From assembly GCA_017552475.1 (NCBI GenBank), contig JAFZPY010000071.1:1-35693 (forward strand): 35,693 bases of DNA, written 5' to 3'. Below the pieces are notes generated by a model, which did no database searches, was not told the origin of the DNA, and was given only the letters and a program-made list of their open reading frames with translations. This DNA is from Bacteroidales bacterium. Its GTDB lineage: Bacteria > Bacteroidota > Bacteroidia > Bacteroidales > UBA932. Positions within the stretch are counted from its first letter, which is position 1; the number at the start of each line of letters is the position of its first letter. The position numbers and the translations under genes are program-made. Shown one piece after another: positions 1 through 9,104 of this stretch.

Positions 1-697
<697 letters not shown>

Positions 698-950
698 TCT
701 GAATGAATCATCCCTCTCTTCATGCAAGCCTCGCGACTCGCACAATCAAGGATAATTACGAACTCTTTTTTTGCCTTGAAATTGTAGTCCCTATTATCAA
801 CAACGAAAAAACTCGTTATCATTAATACAGACTATCTTCTGTTGCTTTCTTTACCTCGTTATCTATTCTCTCAGTATTGTCAATGAACTCTCTTCTCGTT
901 CGAAGAGCAAGCCCGTCGTGAAGCTTTCCGTAGAGGTCGCTCCCGAACGG
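698..950 (-). ncRNA. 23S rRNA leader (transcribed spacer)
   Basis: This is the stretch between the inferred transcription start near 950 and the 23S 5' end. No tRNA cloverleaf was found in it on either strand. It includes a small inverted repeat, CTCTTC at 890-895 with GAAGAG at 902-907. A motif reading TTCATTGACAAT on the minus strand lies just after that repeat. It resembles the TTCTTTGACA-type leader motif seen before rRNA genes in this phylum (from memory, not checked). It probably provides processing and antitermination signals. Open frames here (625-822, 822-1037) have no coding character. Confidence 0.6.
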
Positions 951-955
951 GAATG

Positions 956-986
956 CAAAGGTAGTAACTTTTTCCGAACCCACAAA
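956..986 (-). promoter_or_regulatory. 23S rRNA promoter, Bacteroidota sigma type
   Basis: On the minus strand a TTTG box (983-986) is followed by exactly 19 bases and then TACCTTTG (956-963). This is a full match to the Bacteroidota housekeeping promoter TTTG-N19-21-TAnnTTTG. Transcription would start near 950 and read into the leader and the 23S gene. An AT-rich tract lies just upstream. A weaker second candidate, TATCTTTT at 1042-1049 with TTTG at 1067-1070 and a 17-base spacer, may be a tandem upstream promoter. Confidence 0.85.
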
Positions 987-1106
987 TTTTTTTAATCTTT
1001 TTTCGCTTTTTTCCGCATCTGCCCCTATACAGGACACGTCAAAAAGATAAAAAACAGCTAAAACAACAAAGAAACGTATAAATCTTACGTCCGGCCTGCT
1101 TTTTTA

Positions 1107-1138
1107 TTTGGACAATCGATACAATACTGCCTAACTTG
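1107..1138 (+). promoter_or_regulatory. Possible promoter of the Myb-like gene
   Basis: A TTTG box at 1107-1110 is followed by 21 bases and TAACTTG at 1132-1138. That second box is one base short of the TAnnTTTG consensus. It would start a transcript near 1145, about 17 bases before the ATG at 1162. It is divergent from the rRNA promoter. This is a weak match. Confidence 0.4.
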
Positions 1139-1161
1139 CATACGACCAAAATTATCTGGAC

Positions 1162-1632
1162 ATGAAAACACTGCTATTCACACCCGAAGAAGTCGCCGCA
1201 CTCAAGGCGAAGTATCCAAGATTCAACGAACCATGGGAAGACAAAGAAGATGAAGACCTTAAGACCCGGTTCGATCACGCTACCCCTATAAAGGACATAG
1301 CGATCTCCATGGGACGTTCGGAAAACTCCATCCGAATGCGTCTCATGCAAATCGGGATAGTATACCCGAATCTTTCGCGTGCAGGAGAACCATGGACGGA
1401 GGACGATACCTCCCGCCTTCAAAAGCAATATGGATCCGGTTGGAAAGTCTCCCAATGCGCACGATGGCTCGGGCGTACACGTGAAGAGGTTCGAGACAAG
1501 ATGGGGGAGCTCGGCCTCACCGAAACCCCGGGCGAAAAACACAAGGAATGGAAGGCCGCTCTTGTGCGCACCGTGATAGAGCTATTCCGTAGCGGCATGA
1601 CAGAGGAAGAAATCACCTTGCGTTTAATATAG
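1162..1632 (+). CDS. Small protein with two Myb/SANT-like DNA-binding repeats
   Basis: The product is 156 residues. Two similar units are visible, about residues 25-70 and 75-118. Each starts with an EPW-type tryptophan and acidic stretch, has an acidic helix, and ends in a helix-turn-helix-like segment (DIAISMGRSENSIRMRLMQI and CARWLGRTREEVRDKMGELG). This pattern resembles Myb/SANT-like or Trip-type HTH repeats, so DNA binding is likely. No effector domain, signal peptide or membrane segment is seen. The C-terminal 35 residues may form a further helix pair. The gene is divergent from the 23S rRNA promoter and ends 52 bases before the OPT transporter, which has its own promoter. I do not recognise a named family, and its targets are unknown. 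Confidence 0.75.
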   Translation: MKTLLFTPEEVAALKAKYPRFNEPWEDKEDEDLKTRFDHATPIKDIAISMGRSENSIRMRLMQIGIVYPNLSRAGEPWTEDDTSRLQKQYGSGWKVSQCARWLGRTREEVRDKMGELGLTETPGEKHKEWKAALVRTVIELFRSGMTEEEITLRLI

Positions 1633-1648
1633 GTATTTTCTATATTTG
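1617..1648 (+). promoter_or_regulatory. Promoter of the OPT-pepT-kinase operon
   Basis: TATATTTG at 1641-1648 matches TAnnTTTG exactly. CTTG at 1617-1620, 20 bases upstream, serves as the -33 box (TTTG consensus) and lies inside the last codons of the Myb-like gene. Transcription would start near 1653, leaving a leader of about 30 bases before the ATG at 1685. Confidence 0.7.
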
Positions 1649-1684
1649 TATCCCTTATATAAATAAGAGACACACAAACGCAAC

Positions 1685-3700
1685 ATGGAAAAACACAAAT
1701 TGAGCCTGCCGGAGAATGCGCACCGCGAACTCAACCCCGGCGAAAAGTATCAGCCCCTCCTCTCTTCCGAGAAAAAAATCCCCGAGGTCACCCTCTACTC
1801 CGTATTGATGGGCCTTTTGATGGTCGTTCTCTTTTCGGCCGCCGCAGCCTATCTCGGACTTAAGATAGGGCAGGTCTTCGAAGCAGCCATACCGATCGCC
1901 ATCATTGCAGTGGGCGTATCCAGCACCCTCGGCAGAAAAGGTTCGCTAGGTCAGAACGTTATCATACAGTCCATAGGCGGCTGTTCAGGCGCTATCGTGG
2001 CAGGAGCCATATTCACCCTCCCTGCCCTCTACATACTGCAGGGCAAGACCGACGCGGCCGGCAACCTGCTCTACCCGGGACTCCAGGTGAATTTCACCCA
2101 GATGTTCCTGTCGTCCCTTCTCGGAGGTATCCTCGGCATACTCTTCCTGATCCCATTCCGCAAATACTTCGTACAGGAGATGCATGGCAAATACCCCTTT
2201 CCTGAGGCCACGGCCACAGCCGAAGTGCTTGTCAACGGAGAGGGCGGCGGCGAAGGTGCCAGGACTCTCCTGGTGAGCGGTCTCATCGGTGGTCTCTATG
2301 ATTTCATCGTATCCACCTTCGGCTTCTGGTCCGAGACCGTCACCACCACCGTCGTTTCATTCGGCCAGACCATCGCCGACAAAGCCAAGGTCATCCTCAA
2401 ACTGAACACAGGTGCAGCCGTCCTCGGGCTTGGATATATCATAGGTCTCAAATATGCTTTCATCATATGCTGCGGTTCCCTTCTCGTGTGGCTTGTCATC
2501 ATTCCGATGATCAATCTCATCTGGGGCGGAAGCGTCATCGACCTGATGAACACCGGCGTCACCACCATGATAGGAGACATGAGCGCCGACACCATATTCA
2601 AGGACTACGCCCGCCACATCGGCATCGGCGGCATCGCCACAGCCGGAATTATCGGCATCATCAAATCCTTTGGCGTCATCAAAAGCGCCATAGGCCTCGC
2701 CTCAAGCGAGTTCAGGCGCAAGGATGGCGGATCCAGCGAAAAAGTCAGCCGCACCGACCGTGACATCCCGATGAAGACCGTCACCACCGCCATCATCATC
2801 ACCCTTCTCGCCGTATTCGCGTTCTTCGCATTCGGCGGCGTGGTCACCAACATCTGGCAGGCCCTCATAGCCCTCGTCGTCGTCGCCGTCATCTCATTCC
2901 TCTTCACGACAGTTGCTGCCAACGCCATCGCAATCGTAGGCAGCAATCCCGTCAGCGGCATGACTTTGATGACCCTCATCCTCGCATCACTCGTCCTCGT
3001 CGCAGTCGGGCTCAAAGGCAACGCCGGCATGGCCGCCTCCGTCATAATCGGCGGCGTGGTCTGCACGGCACTATCCATGGCAGGAGCCTTCATCACCGAC
3101 CTCAAGATCGGCTACTGGATCGGCACCACTCCCGCCAAACAGGAGGGCTGGAAATTCCTCGGCACCCTCGTCGCAGCCGCTACCGTCTGCGGAGTTATGC
3201 TCATCCTCAACAAGACCTACGGATTCGTCGGCTCCAATGCCCTCGTCGCACCCCAGGCCAACGCCATGGCCGCGGTCATCGAGCCGATGATGAACGGAGG
3301 AGGCGCGCCATGGCTCCTCTATGGCATCGGCGCCCTCATCGCCATCACCCTCACCATCTTCAAAGTACCCGCACTCCCCTTTGCCCTCGGTATGTTCATT
3401 CCAATCGACCTGAATCTCCCACTCCTCGTCGGCGGCGCCATCTCATGGTTCGTAAGCACACGCTCCAATGACCAGGCTGTCAACAAAGCCCGCAGCAGCA
3501 AAGGCACGCTCATTGCATCAGGCTTCATCGCCGGCGGAGCCCTCATGGGCGTAGTCAGTGCAGTGCTCCGTTTCGCCGATGTTGACTGGTTCCTCACCGG
3601 CTGGAACGCCACCTGCGGCGAAGCCCTCGCCATCATCCCATTCATCGGCATCATAGCCTACGTCATCACAAGTTCAATGAAAGCCAGACCAGAAGAATAA
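1685..3700 (+). CDS. OPT-family oligopeptide transporter
   Basis: This 671-residue inner-membrane protein is almost all hydrophobic, with well over ten predicted membrane segments. It carries OPT-family hallmarks: the N-terminal AAAAYLGLKIGQVFEAAIP segment (about residues 52-70), the KYPFPEATATAEVL motif (about 168-181), and a glycine-rich GIGGIATAGIIGI stretch (about 313-325). Members of this family in bacteria are thought to import short peptides, and some OPT proteins move metal chelates, so the substrate is inferred. The next gene, nine bases downstream, is tripeptidase PepT, which supports peptide uptake. A charged cytoplasmic loop (about 340-360) splits the protein into two halves. Length is normal for the family. 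Confidence 0.92.
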   Translation: MEKHKLSLPENAHRELNPGEKYQPLLSSEKKIPEVTLYSVLMGLLMVVLFSAAAAYLGLKIGQVFEAAIPIAIIAVGVSSTLGRKGSLGQNVIIQSIGGCSGAIVAGAIFTLPALYILQGKTDAAGNLLYPGLQVNFTQMFLSSLLGGILGILFLIPFRKYFVQEMHGKYPFPEATATAEVLVNGEGGGEGARTLLVSGLIGGLYDFIVSTFGFWSETVTTTVVSFGQTIADKAKVILKLNTGAAVLGLGYIIGLKYAFIICCGSLLVWLVIIPMINLIWGGSVIDLMNTGVTTMIGDMSADTIFKDYARHIGIGGIATAGIIGIIKSFGVIKSAIGLASSEFRRKDGGSSEKVSRTDRDIPMKTVTTAIIITLLAVFAFFAFGGVVTNIWQALIALVVVAVISFLFTTVAANAIAIVGSNPVSGMTLMTLILASLVLVAVGLKGNAGMAASVIIGGVVCTALSMAGAFITDLKIGYWIGTTPAKQEGWKFLGTLVAAATVCGVMLILNKTYGFVGSNALVAPQANAMAAVIEPMMNGGGAPWLLYGIGALIAITLTIFKVPALPFALGMFIPIDLNLPLLVGGAISWFVSTRSNDQAVNKARSSKGTLIASGFIAGGALMGVVSAVLRFADVDWFLTGWNATCGEALAIIPFIGIIAYVITSSMKARPEE

Positions 3701-3709
3701 TATATAATA

Positions 3710-4930
3710 ATGGAAAACATACTCGACCGCTTCCTCCGCTACGTCTCCATAGACACCCAGTCCAATGAAGAATCAGAGACGCAGCCATCAACAGCAAAAC
3801 AGCTCAACCTCCTTCGCATGCTCAATGACGAGTTGCGCGCCATGGGCGTAGATTCCTCAATCGACGAATACGGCTACGTCATGGCCTCCATCCCGTCCAA
3901 CATTGACAAGGACGTCCCCGCCGTAGGCTTCATCGCCCACGTCGACACCGCCCCGGACGCCTCAGGAGCAGATATCAAGCCGCAGATCATAAAGGACTAC
4001 GATGGCTCCGACATTGCCCTCAAGGGTGTACCGGGCCTGTTCTTACGTCCCTCCGAATTCCCGGAAATGCTCAAATACAAAGGGCAGACCCTCATTACCA
4101 CAGACGGCACCACTCTCCTCGGAGCTGACGACAAAGCCGGTGTCGCTGAAATCATGAACGCCGTGCAATACCTAGTGGAGCATCCCGAAGTCAAACACGG
4201 TCCCATCAAGATAGGTTTCACCCCAGACGAGGAAATCGGCCGCGGCGTAGTCAAATTCGATGTCGCCCGGTTCGGAGCCGAATACGCCTACACCATGGAC
4301 GGCGGCGAGATCGGCGAACTCGAATTTGAAAACTTCAACGCAGCTTCCGCCAAGATCCACATCCAGGGCCGCAACATCCATCCGGGCAACGCCAAAGGCA
4401 AGATGAGAAACGCCATACTCATCGCCCAGGAGCTCAACAGTCTCCTCCCCGTGGACCAGCGCCCCGAATACACGGAACACTACGAAGGCTTCTTCCACAT
4501 TATCCGCTTCCAAGGCACTGTCGAGGAGGCTGACTTCGCCTACATCATCCGGGACCACGACCGAGCCCTCTTCGAGCAGAAGAAAGATACCATACGCCGT
4601 TGCACCGACTTCATCAACAGTCGTTACGGTGAAGGTACCGCCACCCTGACCCTCACGGACCAATACTTCAACATGCGTGAGAAAGTCGAACCGCACTACC
4701 ACATCATTGACAAAGCTGTCAAAGCCATGGAGCGCGAAGGCATAAAAGCCCGCATCCAGCCCATCCGCGGCGGCACCGACGGAGCCAATCTCAGTTTCAA
4801 GGGACTTCCCTGCCCCAACATCTTCGCCGGCGGGCACAACTTCCACGGCAAGATGGAATACATCCCCCTCGAAAGCATCGAAGCCGCATCCAGAGTAATC
4901 CTCAACATAATTGACCTCTTTGCAGAATAA
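3710..4930 (+). CDS. pepT: Peptidase T (tripeptide aminopeptidase)
   Basis: The product is 406 residues, close to the 408 of enterobacterial PepT. It belongs to the M20 family of cytoplasmic dizinc enzymes that release the N-terminal residue of tripeptides. All expected metal and catalytic residues can be placed: His77 and Asp79 (AHVDTAPD), Asp140 (GADDKAG), Glu174 and Glu175 (TPDEEIGRG), Asp197 (YTMDGGE) and His379 (GGHNFHG). These fall within one residue of the positions known from Salmonella/E. coli PepT. The dimerisation domain lies between about residues 207 and 315. The gene is nine bases after the OPT transporter and one base before the kinase gene, so all three are co-transcribed. Its role would be to digest imported peptides. 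Confidence 0.96.
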   Translation: MENILDRFLRYVSIDTQSNEESETQPSTAKQLNLLRMLNDELRAMGVDSSIDEYGYVMASIPSNIDKDVPAVGFIAHVDTAPDASGADIKPQIIKDYDGSDIALKGVPGLFLRPSEFPEMLKYKGQTLITTDGTTLLGADDKAGVAEIMNAVQYLVEHPEVKHGPIKIGFTPDEEIGRGVVKFDVARFGAEYAYTMDGGEIGELEFENFNAASAKIHIQGRNIHPGNAKGKMRNAILIAQELNSLLPVDQRPEYTEHYEGFFHIIRFQGTVEEADFAYIIRDHDRALFEQKKDTIRRCTDFINSRYGEGTATLTLTDQYFNMREKVEPHYHIIDKAVKAMEREGIKARIQPIRGGTDGANLSFKGLPCPNIFAGGHNFHGKMEYIPLESIEAASRVILNIIDLFAE

Positions 4931-4931
4931 T

Positions 4932-6656
4932 ATGAACGACAACCAAGCGCAAACAGTCCATTGCATCAACACCGGCAAGTCCTATGGCATCACACCCGGC
5001 GAGACGCTCAAATCCCTCTCCGAGCGCGAATGCAGCAACGTCACCGACCCCAAGAGCGGCAGGACATACCCTGTCCTCGCGGCCCTCGTTGACCACAAAC
5101 TCAAGGAGCTGTCCTACAACATGATCTACAACCATGAGATCGAATTCATCGGATACAACCATCCCGACGGCAGGCGCACATACATCCGCTCACTGTGCTT
5201 CCTGGCGCAGTACGCCGTGCGGGAGCTTTTTCCCGATCTCATATTCGTCGTAGACCACTCCCTCCCCACAGGACTGTACTGCAAAATGGTTGAGGCCCGC
5301 CTCGACGAGGACGGCCGCACAATAGCCCATCTCCTTTCCAAAGAAGATATCAACGCCATCCGCGGCCGGATGCGCGAGCTTGTGGCGAAAGACCTTCCTT
5401 TTACCAAGAAAAAGATCCCCACATCAGACGCCATAGAGTTGTTCACGGCCAATAAACAATACGCCAAGGCAAACCTCCAGCGCTCCCTGGGCAAGTTCTT
5501 CTGCAACACCTACTATCTCAACGGTCAGGCCGACTCCTTCCATGGTCCCCTGGTCTACTCCACCGGAGAGCTCAAGACATTCGATCTGTATCCGTTCAAA
5601 GATGGCTTCTGCCTGCTTATCCCCGCCTCTTCCAACCCCGACAAGGTCACCGGCATCATCCCTCAGGAGAAGCTCTCCGCCACCCTCGACGAATACTCCG
5701 ACTGGTGCCAGATAACAGGCATCCTCGGCGTCGGCACCCTCAATGACTCCCTTCTGAACGGTGATGCGACACAGCTGATAAACATAGCCGAAGCCCTTCA
5801 GGAGCGCAAATTCACCGAGATTGCCAACATGATATATGAAAACCGCAAAAGAATCAAGATCATCTTCATCGCAGGCCCTTCGTCCAGCGGCAAGACATCT
5901 TCTTCCCTGCGGCTGGCTATCCAGTGCCGCGTCCTCGGCCTCAACCCTAAAGTCATTGAACTGGACAACTACTTCGTCGACAGGGAGCATACCCCCAAAG
6001 ATGAAGACGGGGACTTCGATTTCGAAGCGCTTGAAGCGATGGACCTTCCGCTACTGAATGACCACCTCAACCGTCTCCTTGCCGGGGAGGAGGTCGAAAT
6101 CCCCCGCTACGACTTCAAGGCAGGCAAGCCCCGATACGAGGGCAACATGCTACACCTCAACGAGAACGACATTCTCATCATGGAAGGAATCCATGCCCTC
6201 GACCCGGCCATGGTGCCAGGCGTGGACAACTCGCGCATCTTCCGCATCTATGCCTCAGCCCTCACATCACTCAACCTCGACGAGAACAACTGCCTCTCCA
6301 CCTCAGACAACAGGCTGCTCCGCCGTATCGTACGTGACAACCGCACACGCGGCATCAGTCCGGAGCAGACGATTCTCCGGTGGCAGAGCGTACGCAAAGG
6401 CGAGAACAAATACATTTTCCCCTTCCAGGAAAACTGCGATGCCATGCTCAATACAGCGCTTATCTATGAGCTCCCGCTTCTGAAATACTACGCAGAACCT
6501 CTTCTGAGGCGCATTCTTCCCACATCCCCCGCCTATGGTGAGTCTATCCGACTGATCAAATTCCTCGCCTGCATAGTCGCCCTTCATCCCGAAGAGATTT
6601 CCGCCATCCCTCCCACATCCATCATGCGCGAATTCATCGGCGGGCAGACCCTCTGA
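4932..6656 (+). CDS. TGS / uridine-kinase-like nucleoside kinase
   Basis: The product is 574 residues from the ATG at 4932. An in-frame TTG at 4911 exists but overlaps pepT and is less likely. The N-terminal part (about 5-70) looks like a TGS domain. Residues about 75-240 resemble the second additional domain of threonyl-tRNA synthetase. The C-terminal part is a phosphoribulokinase/uridine kinase P-loop domain with Walker A GPSSSGKT at 315-322 and the ELDNYFVDRE acceptor motif at about 353. Proteins with this layout are common in Bacteroidota and are usually annotated as uridine kinase or nucleoside kinase. The true substrate is not shown by sequence. It is the last gene of the OPT-pepT operon. 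Confidence 0.88.
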   Translation: MNDNQAQTVHCINTGKSYGITPGETLKSLSERECSNVTDPKSGRTYPVLAALVDHKLKELSYNMIYNHEIEFIGYNHPDGRRTYIRSLCFLAQYAVRELFPDLIFVVDHSLPTGLYCKMVEARLDEDGRTIAHLLSKEDINAIRGRMRELVAKDLPFTKKKIPTSDAIELFTANKQYAKANLQRSLGKFFCNTYYLNGQADSFHGPLVYSTGELKTFDLYPFKDGFCLLIPASSNPDKVTGIIPQEKLSATLDEYSDWCQITGILGVGTLNDSLLNGDATQLINIAEALQERKFTEIANMIYENRKRIKIIFIAGPSSSGKTSSSLRLAIQCRVLGLNPKVIELDNYFVDREHTPKDEDGDFDFEALEAMDLPLLNDHLNRLLAGEEVEIPRYDFKAGKPRYEGNMLHLNENDILIMEGIHALDPAMVPGVDNSRIFRIYASALTSLNLDENNCLSTSDNRLLRRIVRDNRTRGISPEQTILRWQSVRKGENKYIFPFQENCDAMLNTALIYELPLLKYYAEPLLRRILPTSPAYGESIRLIKFLACIVALHPEEISAIPPTSIMREFIGGQTL

Positions 6657-6852
6657 GACGAGAATCGTTCTCGAGGTTCTCGACCTGACGGTCAAGAATG
6701 ATGCGTGTTAATATGGCGCCGCCAGGCGCCGCATCGCAGCGCCAGCGAGATTGTCGAAGACAATCGAAGCAGCGAAGATGCCCGCGAAACATTAGTGTAG
6801 CTGTATACTCCACCGGGGTGGCTGCATAGCAGCCGGGGGTCAGATGTTACGT
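6657..6852. repeat. Hairpin-rich gap between convergent operons
   Basis: No gene is seen here. Several inverted repeats are stacked: GGCGCC at 6715-6720 and 6725-6730; GATTGTC-GAA-GACAATC at 6749-6765, nested in a longer imperfect hairpin closed by GCATC (6731-6735) and GATGC (6776-6780); CCACC-GG-GGTGG at 6810-6821; and GGCTGC-ATA-GCAGCC at 6820-6834. None is followed by a clear T-run. They may stop transcripts from both sides, or may be a REP/MITE-like dispersed element. Confidence 0.5.
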
Positions 6853-9096
6853 TCAGTTAACTGACCGTAAACTGATAGCGAAACCACCGGAGGCGACCAT
6901 GTGGATGGGAAGGGTGGTCTTGGAGGTGACGGTCTTGCGGGTGATGGTGTATGACTGGGAGTTGGTCTCGTAGTCAGCGTCGGGACCGTCGGCGTAGATG
7001 GTGGCTTCGTATTTGACGCCCTTAGGAAGGAAATCAAACTTCAGCTTGATATCGCGAGCTTCAGGGCCGCAGACACCGCCGACATACCAGACGTCGCGCG
7101 GAGTGGCGCCGACGAGGTCATCGGCAGTGGCGTTCTCAGGGAGAGCGTAGACAAAGCGTGCAGCGCCGCTGAGGGCGTTCTTACGACCATCGGCGAGTCT
7201 GGCGACACTCTCCTGCGCGGCATTGAGGGTCGAGAGCTTGGGGTGACGTGCAGTGACGATGTGGTCGCCGGGCTCTGCGGAGATATAGACCGATTTATCC
7301 CAATCTACAGCCACGTCCTTGATGAACTTGAACGCATCTTTGAAACGGTCGTAGTTCTCAGGATAATCCGCCGCCATCTGAAGGGGAGAATAGAAAGTCA
7401 CGTAGATACCGAGCTGGTTGGCAATGGTGTAGCGCAAATGCTCGTCACTCCATGAATTGATCTTGGAAAGGTCATGTTCAAAGATGCCGGGAGTGAAATC
7501 CATCGGACCACCCTGCAGACGGGTGAAGGGCAGGATGGATGTGTGTCCGGGAGGAACGGTGCTCTTGAACTCGGTGCCCATTGCAGCTTCGTTGCCGATA
7601 AGGTTGGGATATGTACGGCAGAGGCCGGTGGGGCGCACGGCCTCATGGGCATTGACCATGATATGTTTCTCCGCAGCCTTGGTGACGCAAAGGAGGTAGT
7701 GATTGATGATGGGCTGGCTGTAGTGATATTCACCGTAAGGGATGATGTCACCGACGTAACCGCTCTTGACGGCGTCGTAGCCATATTTGTTCATCAGGTC
7801 GTAGGCCTTGTCGATATGGCGTTCGTAATTGACCGTGGATGAGGAGGTCTCGTGGTGCATAATGATGCGGATGCCCTTTTCATGGGCATAGGCGTTCAGG
7901 GCCGCGATGTCAAAGTCGGGATATGGAGTGACGAAATCGAATACGTAGTCCTTGAAGTTGCCAATCCAATCTTCCCAGCCTTCGTTCCAGCCTTCGACGA
8001 GGATGGCATCGAAACCATTGGCCGATGCATAGTCGATGTACTTGCGGACATTCTCGTTGTTGGCTCCGTGGGTATCGTTGGGAGTGGCCTTGGAGTAGTC
8101 GGTCACGCCAAGCTGCACTGAAGGATAGTCATCCGTATAAGACCAGGAGGAGTCTCCGGCGATCATCTCCCACCAAACTCCCATGTACTTGGTGGGATGT
8201 ATCCAGGATACATCGTCAAGGGCGCAAGGATCGTTGAGATTGAGTATAAGACGCGAAGCAAGGACATCCGTGGCCTTGGGAACGACCATAACGGTCCTCC
8301 AGGGCGTCTTGCAGGGAGCCTGCATGCGGCCCTTGACGCCGAGGGCGTCGGGAGTGAGCCATGTGCGGAAGGTGAAGGTCTTGTCGTCAAGGTCAAGATT
8401 GGTGGTCGGATAGTTGACGACGGCAGCCTCATGGATATTTATATACAGGCCTTCGTCTGTCTTCATCTGAAGGGCGGTCTGGACGGCCGTGGGGCTTACG
8501 AATGTCTCGGAAGCATTGCCAATGCGTACTTCATCGGTAAGTCCGCGGATCTCGGAGAGCTTGCTGCGGGTATAGAAGTATTCCTGGGTATCGTAGTCAC
8601 CGGATATCCACCATGCGGTGTGGTCGCCGGTCATGGCGAATTCGGTGAGCTCCTCACGGATATTGAAATAATTGAGAGCATTGTCCTGCGGGAATTCGTA
8701 GCGGAGGCCGAGTCCGTCATCATAGAGACGGAAACGGATGTCCATCCTGCGGCCTGACGGCTGTGAGAGCGAGACTTTCATCTCATTGTAGCAGTTGCGG
8801 ATTTCTGCTTCCTCTCCCCAGACCGGCTGCCAGGTCTCGTCAAGGGAATCATATACCACATTGTCAACGGAAAAACCGCTGTGGAGATCGGCATCGTCGC
8901 CGAAGAGGTCGAAACCAAGGCGGCTCGTCTTGACAACGGCCTGGTCTCCCCTCGTGAGCGAGTAGGTCGGGGTACCGTTTTCAGCAAGTGTAAACTCAAG
9001 GGAGAGGACTCCTCCCGGACTTTTCAGCGTCTCGGCTGAGAGGGTGATGCCCGCGAAAAGAGCGGCAGCGGCAATCAGTAAGTGTGTTTTATTCAT
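6853..9096 (-). CDS. susB: GH97 alpha-glucosidase (SusB-like)
   Basis: The product is 747 residues with a signal peptide (about residues 1-21, ending LSAE), so it is exported, probably to the periplasm. It matches glycoside hydrolase family 97 along its length: an N-terminal beta-sandwich (about 25-290), a TIM barrel (about 300-600) and a C-terminal beta domain. The SusB catalytic residues are found at a constant offset of 23. The two bases correspond to Glu416 (HHETSS) and Glu485 (NAHEAVRPTG), and the general acid to Glu509 (GTEF). Glu503 and a Glu near 172 are likely calcium ligands. The presence of both bases indicates the inverting, SusB-type branch, which releases glucose from malto-oligosaccharides. 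It is the last gene of the starch operon, eight bases after the GH13-GH13 gene. Confidence 0.95.
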   Translation of the reverse strand: MNKTHLLIAAAALFAGITLSAETLKSPGGVLSLEFTLAENGTPTYSLTRGDQAVVKTSRLGFDLFGDDADLHSGFSVDNVVYDSLDETWQPVWGEEAEIRNCYNEMKVSLSQPSGRRMDIRFRLYDDGLGLRYEFPQDNALNYFNIREELTEFAMTGDHTAWWISGDYDTQEYFYTRSKLSEIRGLTDEVRIGNASETFVSPTAVQTALQMKTDEGLYINIHEAAVVNYPTTNLDLDDKTFTFRTWLTPDALGVKGRMQAPCKTPWRTVMVVPKATDVLASRLILNLNDPCALDDVSWIHPTKYMGVWWEMIAGDSSWSYTDDYPSVQLGVTDYSKATPNDTHGANNENVRKYIDYASANGFDAILVEGWNEGWEDWIGNFKDYVFDFVTPYPDFDIAALNAYAHEKGIRIIMHHETSSSTVNYERHIDKAYDLMNKYGYDAVKSGYVGDIIPYGEYHYSQPIINHYLLCVTKAAEKHIMVNAHEAVRPTGLCRTYPNLIGNEAAMGTEFKSTVPPGHTSILPFTRLQGGPMDFTPGIFEHDLSKINSWSDEHLRYTIANQLGIYVTFYSPLQMAADYPENYDRFKDAFKFIKDVAVDWDKSVYISAEPGDHIVTARHPKLSTLNAAQESVARLADGRKNALSGAARFVYALPENATADDLVGATPRDVWYVGGVCGPEARDIKLKFDFLPKGVKYEATIYADGPDADYETNSQSYTITRKTVTSKTTLPIHMVASGGFAISLRSVN

Positions 9097-9104
9097 TTTA
9101 GCTA

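Noticed and set aside
698..1160. Search for tRNA-Ile or tRNA-Ala in the 23S leader
   Set aside because: No acceptor/T-arm pattern such as GTTCGAATC with a matching stem was seen on either strand.
4172..4978. 268-codon minus-strand frame
   Set aside because: It is antisense to pepT, whose full set of catalytic residues is on the plus strand. It is a codon-bias shadow.
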